Origin: Chondrosia reniformis | Lineage: Eukaryota; Porifera; Demospongiae; Chondrillida; Chondrillidae | Reading direction: 5' to 3' | DNA length: 64,000 bases | Assembly: GCA_947172415.1 (NCBI GenBank) | Contig: OX359192.1 | Location: 8,707,901 to 8,771,900, forward strand | In this document: in pieces, positions 51,801 to 60,842 of the stretch | Position numbering within the stretch: position 1 is the stretch's first letter | Layout of the letters: every line of letters begins with the position of its first letter | Made by a program: the position numbers and the translations under genes | The notes under the pieces: generated by a model | What the model was told of the DNA's origin: nothing | The model's input: only the letters and a program-made list of their open reading frames with translations | Databases searched by the model: none

Positions 51801-52488
51801 TGCATTGCACTTTACTACAGCAGTGTGAAGCAATTGATAATGTATACACATGCAACCCAACATGACACTGAGAATGCTCTGCAATGTGCACTCACAGGTG
51901 TCACTAGTGAAGATGCTCATCCTTGTGGCCATTTCAGATTCCAGTTCCATTGTCTGCATATTGGTTTGGGAATGTCTGTCCTCTTGGTGTGACACTAGAG
52001 ACTTTCTTGAGATCATTCAACATGATGAAGTAATCCAGCTAGTGAACTCTGCTGTAGAAAGGTGTCTCAAGAATGAAGACCACGAAGTTCATCAAGCTGG
52101 ACTTTGCTTTGTGACAAGCTTGTTCACTTCTCTTCAGAATCACTTCAAACAGAATCTCAAAACTAATGTAGCTACCACTTTAAAGCAACTCTCCCCTATC
52201 TTAAAAAGTCTCAATGAATCCTGTAGAGAGGGCAACAGTAGAATAGTACCACAAGCTATGACAGCCAGGGTGGTAGTCTTGGATGTACTACAAGATTGCA
52301 TCTCATTGGAGGAGAGGGAGGGGCCCAGCCTAGAGAGGGAGGGGCCCAGCTTGATCAGGACACACCCAATAGTGACGGACAGCACTTTGGGACCACCCCC
52401 CACACATGTACTTAAAGGAACACTAATGGAGATTGTAGCAGCTGTTTCAGCTGCAGACAGCAAGTTTTCTGAAGCAGACTGCTACTGA
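48868..52488 (+). CDS. BRAT1: BRAT1-like HEAT-repeat protein
   Basis: A long first exon (48868 to about 49663) starts MADLLQLLDQFFSILIATPD, with VVDDTHLDKIIDGLKLW, matching BRAT1 VADDTCLEKLLDWFK. Later exons are all-helical HEAT-type repeats: ESLSKGLELLEAFVFLENRV; DKLPKDYLLLISSYVRAQKD; ALINGLLNLLSSCV; RPEWEIRDSCFGCVQDFLAN (BRAT1 has PCWEVRDSALEFL); LKEEEEQLRASAISLLSTIM. The final exon (about 51898-52488) ends in EADCY, the exact C-terminus of vertebrate BRAT1. Known roles: ATM/BRCA1-associated protein and chaperone-like partner of the Integrator nuclease INTS11/INTS9; as I recall from recent structures, the BRAT1 C-terminus reaches the INTS11 active site. Two minisatellites fill introns. Confidence 0.9.
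50010..50287. repeat. 22-bp minisatellite in a BRAT1 intron (about 12 copies)
   Basis: Unit CACATCCTCACACCCTCTCT-GC with CACGCC and CACACCC variants. Pyrimidine-rich; it ends just before the acceptor ATGCTTAG of the next exon, so it forms an extended polypyrimidine tract. Confidence 0.94.
50805..51285. repeat. 24-bp minisatellite in a BRAT1 intron (about 20 copies)
   Basis: Unit GGGTATAGCTACCTATGTAT-GGTC. Very homogeneous; three units carry TAGTTATC instead of TAGCTACC. The unit has no stop in two frames, giving repeat-only open frames that I do not regard as genes. Confidence 0.96.
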
Positions 52489-52624
52489 TCATGATTGATT
52501 TAGTTGTCAAGTATTTACTGTATGTAAGAGGACTAATTATTTTGTAACAAATTGAAACAGATCTAATATAATACTTATTAGTTACATTATGATGAAATCA
52601 TTTCTAACAATAAAGTGATCAAAA

Positions 52625-55521
52625 TTAAGTTATAAACTCTTGAAGGTGAGTAAATACACAAAAACAAAAAAATGTGAAAGAAGATAGTGCAGAAATGAGG
52701 ACAGGATAAAGGTCAGGATATCTTGAAGGAGGTCGTACAAAGTGACTCACTAAACACATTACAGTCAGCGGTAAGATACTAACTGCAACCTGCATACATT
52801 AACATTGCGAAGGTGTCAATTGACAGATGATATACATGACATCATTCACTCACTAAGAATGTCTCTCTAATTGTGATTAGATGTCTGAAAGCTATGAAGG
52901 CAATCAGACTCTGGAGGAAGGTAGCACTCCACAATGCCACTGTAACACCATCCTTGTCCAGCAATGGATACATGCTGGACACACAATACACTTTGAAATA
53001 GGCAATACATGTGTACATTTCAGCTTACAACATACCTCAATACAGCCACAACACTGAACCAACTACATGAAAGAGGATAGTCTGTCATTAGGAGCATCAA
53101 AGGACTGCAAGAAGAGACCTTGTGTACAGCTTATGTATACACATCTAGAGCAGCTAGGGACCCTCACATGACTACCAATAGTATGGATTTCTCATGAACT
53201 TGGAAGGAAAATAGAAAGAATATCAGTGATGAATTAACCTACAGAAGCAGTTCATGAACATACAGGAGTGAATGTATGGAATTAAGTACATTAAAATAGC
53301 CTACCAAAGCTAGCAGAAAGTTCCTTGTGGTTGGTCTTATCAGTAAGTGTATGGATGATGGCAGCATACACAACAATGTCGTCATCAAGCTTAAGAATGT
53401 ATGTAGAACGGAAGAGAATTTAAGAAGTTGAAAGAAATGAAAGTGAGTGTTGTCTTCCTACCTCATTCTCAGCATTGCTTGTGTAGTCATGAGACTACGA
53501 AACTTGATCAGAATGGAAAGTGTACACCAAATATTGGCCACTTTGTCCTGTGGTTGGCAATACAACTTATCATTCATCATTCAAAGCAACTTATCATTCC
53601 AAACAACTTATCATTCAACATTCAAAACAACTTATCATTCAAAACAACTTATCATTCAACATTCAAAACAACTTATCATTCAAAACAACTTATCATTCAA
53701 AGCAATTCGTCACATCAAGAACATGTCATAAGGGAATGAAGACACATAAAAGTCATACCTCAAAGATTCCTCGTGCAAAGGGAAACAGTCGATGTAGAAC
53801 TTGTAATGCAACATCCGTTTTGGTTAGAAAGGGTGCCCAACTGAAGGACAGTGATTGATAGAATGGCAGGTGTACTACGTAGGTCACCTACACCAACAAG
53901 CGGTCTTACCATATAAGGAATGTGCCAATGACAGCTGCAGCCAACCTGACCAGATGTGCCACAACACTCCTCCTGAAGTAACAAGATGGGAACTGGAATG
54001 ACAAGAGGACACAACACAGCAGATACACTGATCCTTGTCACTCACCAAGTAGACTTCTTTAAGGACTTTCCAAGAAGGTAAAAGAAGAATGGCAGTGCGT
54101 GGTAGAGCTCCATTTGCTTGTAGTTAAGAGACAGACAAAACAAGACAGACCCGACACTGTCACAGTTGCTGGTGACCAGCAAAACAGCCATAACAAATAA
54201 CCCAAGGCTGACGCAATTGTATCTAACAAAGTGCAATGCAACAAAGAATAAATACCGCACAAGATATATGAGTTCCTTGTAGAGGTTAATAGATAAGATA
54301 TATGAGTTCCTTGTAGAGAGTTAATACACAAGATATATGAGTTCCTTGTAGAGGTTAATACGTAAGATATATGAGTTCCTTGTAGACAGTTAGATGAGAT
54401 GAATGAACTGTTAGTGAGTCGAATGTAACTAACTGAAAATGGCCGTGGTCAATTAGCAGTAGAGCTGGCTGGAGTAACATTAGACTTTCCATTATTATCT
54501 GCATGGTCAGCAACATGAAAGGTATGATAGGCATGCACAAGTGTATGGGTTGCTGTACAGCATTAACATAGTATCTGATAACAAACAATTCCTCAAACAG
54601 ATCCTCAATGGGAGCATACAAGAGTGAATGAACTACTCAGCTATTGACCGTGAGTGGGTATATATAGTATGGTGGAGTGAATAGGAAGTACCTGTTTAGA
54701 AAGATCCTTCAAATGATAATGACTGAATAGAATGACAGATGGAAAGAATATTGTCAGATCAGCCAAGATCACTACATGTACAAAAGGGTAGAGAGCTAGC
54801 AATACCATTACACATACAAGATGTTATCAAGTACCACTAATTCGCATAAACAATTTGTGATTGTAACTCTCATATCCCCTGCTGTTGCCAAGGGCAACCC
54901 AATCAGGTTGAATCCAATGAGACCTACAGAGACAAGACATTCCATAAGAACCTAAGTATGCACGTACCTCTACGTACGTATAGATAGGCACTTACACTTG
55001 CCCACATAGCCAGCTGTGATAGGCTGTCAGAGGTGGATAGTCTAAACCCCAGTACAGGAGATCATTCTGAGTGGTGTTGACATACCTAGTTAAGTGTGAA
55101 CATTGATCAAACACATTTAACATTAAATCACACTTTATAATAATCCAAGTGCTACTAACAGATTGAACCTGATCACTGGTTGCCATTTTAATAGGACTGC
55201 GGTACTACTATACCCATCTTTAATATCCAACTTTCCCAAGGTTTAGAAATGAATCTTCTCTTGCACAGTAGGACAATGATCACATGAAGGTCATGTGACT
55301 TACCAATCATGAATTGGTAAGTGCTTTGTAATTTCCATCCAGTGTCTCTGTGCTTCATAGTCTCCGAAGAGAGGTCCTTCCCCAGCTCCAGAATAAGGAT
55401 ACAGACCCACACCCAGCCTCACCAGCACTGCTAAAGAGCACATCAACAGCCGTAGGGGAACAAGGAGTGCAGATATGTCTACTTCTGCAAATAGACTGGT
55501 TGTCATGGCTACAATGAACAT
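52625..55521 (-). CDS. ALG6: ALG6-like dolichyl-P-Glc:Man9GlcNAc2-PP-dolichol alpha-1,3-glucosyltransferase
   Basis: The first exon (ATG 55521, or 55506 at [10 protein letters not shown]) encodes [20 protein letters not shown] followed by [13 protein letters not shown], the ALG6 signature with the catalytic-loop acidic residues. The next exon has [20 protein letters not shown]. Then [50 protein letters not shown] and [20 protein letters not shown] with [12 protein letters not shown] follow. Distal exons include [20 protein letters not shown] and [20 protein letters not shown], stop at 52625. About 11 TM helices in the ER membrane. Known role: adds the first glucose to the lipid-linked oligosaccharide for N-glycosylation. 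Exons between 53.2 and 54.0 kb were not fully resolved. Confidence 0.9.
53565..53706. repeat. AACTTATCATTCAAAAC repeat in an ALG6 intron
   Basis: About 8 copies of a 16-18-bp unit (AACAACTTATCATTCAAA), some with a TTCAACA insertion that creates a longer higher-order unit. Confidence 0.9.
54262..54395. repeat. About 34-bp repeat in an ALG6 intron (4 copies)
   Basis: Unit GATATATGAGTTCCTTGTAG-AGGTTAATACATAA with single-base differences, between the exons encoding YNCVSLGLF and LLIDHGHFQ. Confidence 0.9.
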
Positions 55522-55665
55522 GCATTTCAGAAGTATACCCTAGTTGGAGCATGCAAATGTACATCACTTTATATTGACAAGAATTGATTAAACATTAAAT
55601 ACAATTACGTACATTACATGCAATAACTATATGTATATAGGAGAACGGTCAATTGAATATTACTG

Positions 55666-58134
55666 TTATGAGTACAATTGAGCTTCTTTACCCTCCAAAT
55701 TGGAGAAAGAGATTACAGAGTCAGGTGCTTGAGGTGAGCCCGAGATGACACTGGACCTTGTGGCTAGACTGGGCTGAGTGCCGGCTGCCACTGGCTTTGG
55801 AACACCCCTAGTGCTCAGAGTGCTGAGGAAGACCCGCCGTCCATCTTCACCCTTCTCAAAGAGGCCACGGTGCTTGTAGATGAACAGAATCACAATGGAG
55901 GCAATAACAGCTATTAGAGGTCCGAATGTGGCAACAGCATAAGGTGCAAATGAGAAAGAAGGGCTGAGATTGCTCACAAACAGTGCCAACAGCACCAGTC
56001 CAACCATGGTAAACACCACGGCATTCACCAACAGGAACGTGAAGGAAGGGCCTGCGTCATTAAACTCCTTGGTCTTAATTGTCCGTATTTGGCAGGCAAA
56101 GATGGTCACAAGAGTTGATATTAACACCTTGAAGAGTACAATCACTCCCACCAAGTATTGAAAATCTGTTCCACTGGGTTGACAGGAGACCACACGCAGC
56201 TCCACTGCACTGTCCTCTTCCTGAATAATTCTTGTTTCCTTCACAAGCGGCTCGTGGGCATTCCAGACAACAATTAGAATGACATCAACAGCTATAATGA
56301 GGAGCAAGGCCAAGATTAGTCCTATGTCTTTTAAGAGAAACGTAATGTATCGTCCTTTTGACATGATCTTGCGAGTTTGCTTAAATATAACATATATCCT
56401 GAAGCATTTTCCAGCTATAGTACCAATCACAAGACTGTATCCTATGGTGATGGTCCAGGGAAGCATGTTACACAATGTCCCATAGTGTGTGTCACTGTAT
56501 TGAGGGTTGAGGTAAATTGCTGAATATATGACAATAAACAGAAGAATGGAGTAATTCCCGGAAAAGATAAATACATTTAGTCCTGGGCTGGTAGCTTTAA
56601 TAGAGGGTGCATCTCGATAAATAAAATTGACCAAGAGAGAAAAAGTGTTGAGGAGAAACCCAAGCGCTGCCACCAGAAGAACAAATGCAGCCAATATAAT
56701 ATTTGGAGGAGAATCCTCAAATTTAAAAGAGTCTGAAGGTGGATCTAGTTTCCACACCAGCGCACTATGGTTCACTGTGATATTGTCATTATCAGGACTA
56801 GCCGCAGTAAACTCTTGGAAACCTACACCAGAGAAGCTGAAGTTACCATCCTCCTTAAGTCTACCTTGAGTTACCAAGACTGGTAAGAACACAATGTGAG
56901 ATTCATGAAACTTGATGAATCCCGAAGCTCCTTGGAATTGAACATCTTTAATATTCTTTTGAAGCTCCTCGGAAATGAACCTTTGGTGTGTTGGAAAGTC
57001 TTTTAAACTTAGGTTGTGAGCCTTGAGTGACTGTTCAGTCCTGTTTAATGCAATTGCTATGGATACCACAGCATCATACGTTGTTGTTCTATAAAACTGG
57101 TAGTCTGTTGCCGGTCTTTCTGTTGTATTGCCAGCTATGGCAATATAAGCAGCGTAAAACTCATTTAGGCGCTGGGTATAGGTGCTATTAAAGTCCTCCC
57201 AATGTACTCCAGTGACTAAAGTATTTGTGGTAGCCTCACTCGAGTAGGTAAGGTAGTATATATCCAAGCTACCAAAAGCAGCCTTCTCCAAATCGCTCTT
57301 ACTACAATGGACCTCGTTTTTATCAGAGGCGATTCCGCCGTAGTGCTCGGGAAAGATCCACACGTAACGAGGATATATCATTTCACGCCTTCCAGCTTGG
57401 CAAAGCACCTCTCGAAGCGTGTCAGCAGAGGCGAATACGACAATTATTCTAACATTGACATTGGAGAGCTGTTCCATGGCCAACTCTACGCTAGAGTCAT
57501 CCTGCAAAACTGAAGAAAAGGCAATATTCCCATCTGGTATCAATTGACTGACCCATCGGTGAAAGTTCAGAGCAGTGTTTCTCAGGATGACATTATTTTC
57601 GTAAAAAGTTGCCACTTGAGACCACCCAAACGTTTTCACCAATAAAGCCATCGTACGTGCTAGGGCGGAGTTGGTGGATACAGTGCGGTAGAGAAAAGGG
57701 AAGGCCTGGAGGTTGGAAAGGGAGGGGGAGGTTGCTCCGTACGTCACTTGGAGCAAGTTGTAGTCTCCCTGCGAGTTAAGTGAAGCTGCCTGTAATGTAC
57801 TGTCCGAACAGCCCGGCCCAAGAATGGCCACAGGCAAGTTCTCCGGTTCTAGATCCACTACCTTCTTTATAAAAGCCGATGCGGCCGGTATTCGACTGCA
57901 TTCGGATATCGCCACCCTAAGGTCTAAACGGTATCCCTGTGGCAGAATGCTTGCGTTATTGACGTGATCCACGGCAAGTCGAGCGGCAGGGATGCACCAA
58001 TATCCATTTGGCCAGAGAGGATTGAGGAGATCTGGAAACATGCCGAGCAACTGTAACGTCGTCTCATTCGCTGCCAAACAGTAGGGAGAGGCTAACACTA
58101 ATATTAGACCAACACGTAAAGCCATCACACTCAT
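55666..58134 (-). CDS. GABA-B-like class C G-protein-coupled receptor, 822 aa
   Basis: Intronless. A signal peptide (ALRVGLILVLASPYCLA; ATG at 58134, or the second Met three codons on) is followed by a Venus-flytrap ligand domain (about 28-430). Its motifs are WPNGYWCIPAARLAVDHVNN, VAILGPGCSDSTLQAASLNS, VTYGATSPSLSNLQAFPFLY and IIVVFASADTLREVLCQA. GPGCS and the YG-x-S-P-x-LSN loop match GABA-B receptors. There is no class C cysteine-rich linker, which is typical of the GABA-B type. Seven TM helices (about 475-765) begin NIILAAFVLLVAALGFLLNT and include NVFIFSGNYSILLFIVIYSA. The tail is Ser-rich, without an obvious coiled coil. Sponges have many such receptors; the ligand cannot be read from sequence. 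Confidence 0.93.
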   Translation of the reverse strand: MSVMALRVGLILVLASPYCLAANETTLQLLGMFPDLLNPLWPNGYWCIPAARLAVDHVNNASILPQGYRLDLRVAISECSRIPAASAFIKKVVDLEPENLPVAILGPGCSDSTLQAASLNSQGDYNLLQVTYGATSPSLSNLQAFPFLYRTVSTNSALARTMALLVKTFGWSQVATFYENNVILRNTALNFHRWVSQLIPDGNIAFSSVLQDDSSVELAMEQLSNVNVRIIVVFASADTLREVLCQAGRREMIYPRYVWIFPEHYGGIASDKNEVHCSKSDLEKAAFGSLDIYYLTYSSEATTNTLVTGVHWEDFNSTYTQRLNEFYAAYIAIAGNTTERPATDYQFYRTTTYDAVVSIAIALNRTEQSLKAHNLSLKDFPTHQRFISEELQKNIKDVQFQGASGFIKFHESHIVFLPVLVTQGRLKEDGNFSFSGVGFQEFTAASPDNDNITVNHSALVWKLDPPSDSFKFEDSPPNIILAAFVLLVAALGFLLNTFSLLVNFIYRDAPSIKATSPGLNVFIFSGNYSILLFIVIYSAIYLNPQYSDTHYGTLCNMLPWTITIGYSLVIGTIAGKCFRIYVIFKQTRKIMSKGRYITFLLKDIGLILALLLIIAVDVILIVVWNAHEPLVKETRIIQEEDSAVELRVVSCQPSGTDFQYLVGVIVLFKVLISTLVTIFACQIRTIKTKEFNDAGPSFTFLLVNAVVFTMVGLVLLALFVSNLSPSFSFAPYAVATFGPLIAVIASIVILFIYKHRGLFEKGEDGRRVFLSTLSTRGVPKPVAAGTQPSLATRSSVISGSPQAPDSVISFSNLEGKEAQLYS

Positions 58135-58427
58135 GGTCCACCTGAGGCGACTGAAGCCGAAGAAATATAGCCTCTGATAAAGGGGACGGTTATTGAATCA
58201 TCACCTATATACTAACGAAACATCACGTTATTGGAATGCTATGAATATCTTTGGTAAGCGAATCAGTGCCTGTGGCGTCAAGTCCTTGAGATAGATTGAA
58301 ATGGTGCGTAAATTTATAATGATCAAGACAAAGTTGCCAGGTTATTACACCTCCTTTATGCTGCCACACCCTATGTGGATGGAGGCACGAACACTCATTG
58401 GCTCCAGTCATGATCTCCTCTGACCTT
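58135..58427. other. 5' flank of the first GABA-B-like receptor
   Basis: No ORF supported. It should contain the promoter of the - strand receptor (58134). A TATAAAGG-like run occurs on the + strand only as TGATAAAGGGGA (about 58176). Confidence 0.4.
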
Positions 58428-59990
58428 GTACCAGCTTGGTTCCTCAGGAAGGACCCGCCCCCTGTACCAGCCAGGTTCCTCAGGAAGGACCCGCCCCCTG
58501 TACCAGCCAGGTTCCTCAGGAAGGACCTGCCCCTTGTACCAGCCTGGTTCCTCAGGAAGGACTCGCCCCCTGTACCAGCCAGGTTCCTCAGGAAGGACCT
58601 GCCCCTTGTACCAGCCTGGTTCCTCAGGAAGGACCCGCCCCCTGTACCAGCCAGGTTCCTCAGGAAGGACCTGCCCCCTGTACCAGCCTGGTTCCTCAGG
58701 AAGGACCCGCCCCCTGTACCAGCCTGGTTCCTCAGGAAGGACCCGCCCCCTGTACCAGCTTGGTTCTTCAGGAAGGACCCGCCCCCTGTACCAGCCAGGT
58801 TCTTCAGGAAGGACCCGCCCCCTGTACCAGCTTGGTTCTTCAGGAAGGACCCGCCCCCTGTACCAGCCTGGTTCTTCAGGAAGGACCCGCCCCCTGTACC
58901 AGCCTGGTTCTTCAGGAAGGACCCGCCCCCTGTACCAGCTTGGTTCTTCAGGAAGGACCCGCCCCTTGTACCAGCCAGGTTCCTCAGGAAGGACCCGCCC
59001 CTTGTACCAGCCAGGTTCCTCAGGAAGGACCCGCCCCTTGTACCAGCCAGGTTCCTCAGGAAGGACCCACCCCCTGTACCAGCTTGGTTCCTCAGGAAGG
59101 ACCCGCCCCCTGTACCAGCCAGGTTCCTCAGGAAGGACCCGCCCCCTGTACCAGCCAGGTTCCTCAGGAAGGACCCGCCCCTTGTACCAGCCTGGTTCTT
59201 CAGGAAGGACCCGCCCCCTGTACCAGCCTGGTTCTTCAGGAAGGACCTGCCCCCTGTACCAGCCAGGTTCTTCAGGAAGGACCCGCCCCCTGTACCAGCT
59301 TGGTTCTTCAGGAAGGACCCGCCCCCTGTACCAGCCAGGTTCTTCAGGAAGGACCCGCCCCTTGTACCAGCCAGGTTCCTCAGGAAGGACCCACCCCCTG
59401 TACCAGCCTGGTTCCTCAGGAAGGACTCACCCCTTGTACCAGCCAGGTTCTTCAGGAAGGACCCGCCCCCTGTACCAGCCAGGTTCTTCAGGAAGGACCC
59501 GCCCCCTGTACCAGCTTGGTTCTTCAGGAAGGACTCACCCCTTGTACCAGCCAGGTTCCTCAGGAAGGACCCGCCCCTTGTACCAGCTTGGTTCTTCAGG
59601 AAGGACTCACCCCTTGTACCAGCCAGGTTCTTCAGGAAGGACCCGCCCCCTGTACCAGCTTGGTTCTTCAGGAAGGACCCGCCCCTTGTACCAGCTTGGT
59701 TCCTCAGGAAGGACTCACCCCTTGTACCAGCCTGGTTCTTCAGGAAGGACCCGCCCCTTGTACCAGCCTGGTTCTTCAGGAAGGACCCGCCCCCTGTACC
59801 AGCCTGGTTCCTCAGGAAGGACCCGCCCCTTGTACCAGCCTGGTTCTTCAGGAAGGACCCGCCCCCTGTACCAGCCTGGTTCCTCAGGAAGGACCCGCCC
59901 CTTGTACCAGCCTGGTTCCTCAGGAAGGACCCGCCCCCTGTACCAGCCTGGTTCCTCAGGAAGGACCCGCCCCTTGTACCAGCTGGTGGA
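58428..59990. repeat. 36-bp minisatellite, about 43 copies, between the two receptors
   Basis: Unit GGTTCCTCAGGAAGGACCCG-CCCCCTGTACCAGCCA. Common variants are TTCTTC/TTCCTC, CCTG/CTTG, CGCC/CACC and CAGCCA/CAGCCT/CAGCTT. GC-rich in an AT-rich region. Because the unit is 12 codons without stops, all three + frames and one - frame stay open for more than 500 codons. These frames are predicted artefacts. Confidence 0.97.
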
Positions 59991-60092
59991 GGTATCTGAA
60001 GAAGTGACAGACAGCTCTGTTGAGTGGCTATTGATAGAAAGTAGTGCAGACATGAAAACACATTGACAGTTGGTAATGAAAAGCCATGTATC

Positions 60093-60425
60093 CTATGTGG
60101 AGCTGAAGGAGCTGAGCTTCACAGCCAGCAGGCCAGGGGCCACTGTTAGTAGGAATGGGAACAGAACTGGATCCCCTGCATCAAAAGTGTGGATACAGAG
60201 AGATTGGACTAAGACTGCTATGGCCAATTGTGTAGTTGTTGAGGCAAGCCGGAAGCAAGCCCACACTAGCAAGATGGTTGACTTTCTGTGTATCTTTGTG
60301 TGTACATATGACCATTTAGGCCACTGCATCCACAACATGGCTGCTCTTGGCACAGAACGATGGGTTCCACTAATATACATTACTTGTGCAACATGGATGC
60401 ACCTTGGGATCTTGACCACTTCCAT
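60093..60425 (-). CDS. Possible small membrane protein (110 aa), unrecognised
   Basis: ATG 60425 to stop 60093. Begins MEVVKIPRCIHVAQVMYISG and has hydrophobic stretches (ILLVWACFRLASTTTQLAIA and DPVLFPFLLTVAPGLLAV). It lies next to the minisatellite and between two head-to-head receptors. The opposite strand is also open for 119 codons, so it may be a chance frame or an exon of a broken gene. No family recognised. Confidence 0.25.
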   Translation of the reverse strand: MEVVKIPRCIHVAQVMYISGTHRSVPRAAMLWMQWPKWSYVHTKIHRKSTILLVWACFRLASTTTQLAIAVLVQSLCIHTFDAGDPVLFPFLLTVAPGLLAVKLSSFSST

Positions 60426-60429
60426 TTAG

Positions 60430-60842
60430 TCAATTGATACACAATCCTACGGGCACACTTTAGTATATGACATCTGGATATCTTTCACATGACCTCTATG
60501 CACTAAACACATATATGCCTCACTGTACATACATAAGCACTTCAAAATGTGTGTGCAAACTTCCTTCTTGCTGAAGCTTGTCCCTTGTATGTCATACATA
60601 TGTCTAGCACTAACCTTTCCACCGGTCTGGGTTGCTTCACTTAAAGAGCCTTCTGAAGATGATTATGACAGCCATTTATAATTTTAATAGCTCCCTGCGC
60701 TTATGCCATATGCCATATGCCATTCGCGAGAGGACATTACGTCATATAAAGGGGTGATCCAATCGCTTGGAAATCTATTAAGCAGCTCATTCCAAATGAT
60801 TAAAAGTAATCGTGACTTCGCTTGCAATGAAAGAATTGGAGA
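60430..60842. promoter_or_regulatory. 5' flank of the second GABA-B-like receptor
   Basis: Contains TATAAAGGGG at 60736-60745, a TATA-like element about 100 bp upstream of the ATG at 60843, and repeated GCCATATGCCATATGCCAT at about 60703. No coding feature. Confidence 0.45.

Noticed and set aside
53428-53858. Three overlapping 94-112-codon + frames
   Set aside because: Translations of the AACTTATCATTCAAA repeat inside an ALG6 intron, antisense to the gene.
58398-60066. Open frames of 523-612 codons on both strands
   Set aside because: They exist only because a 36-bp unit without stops is repeated; four frames are equally open and none has domains or splice context.
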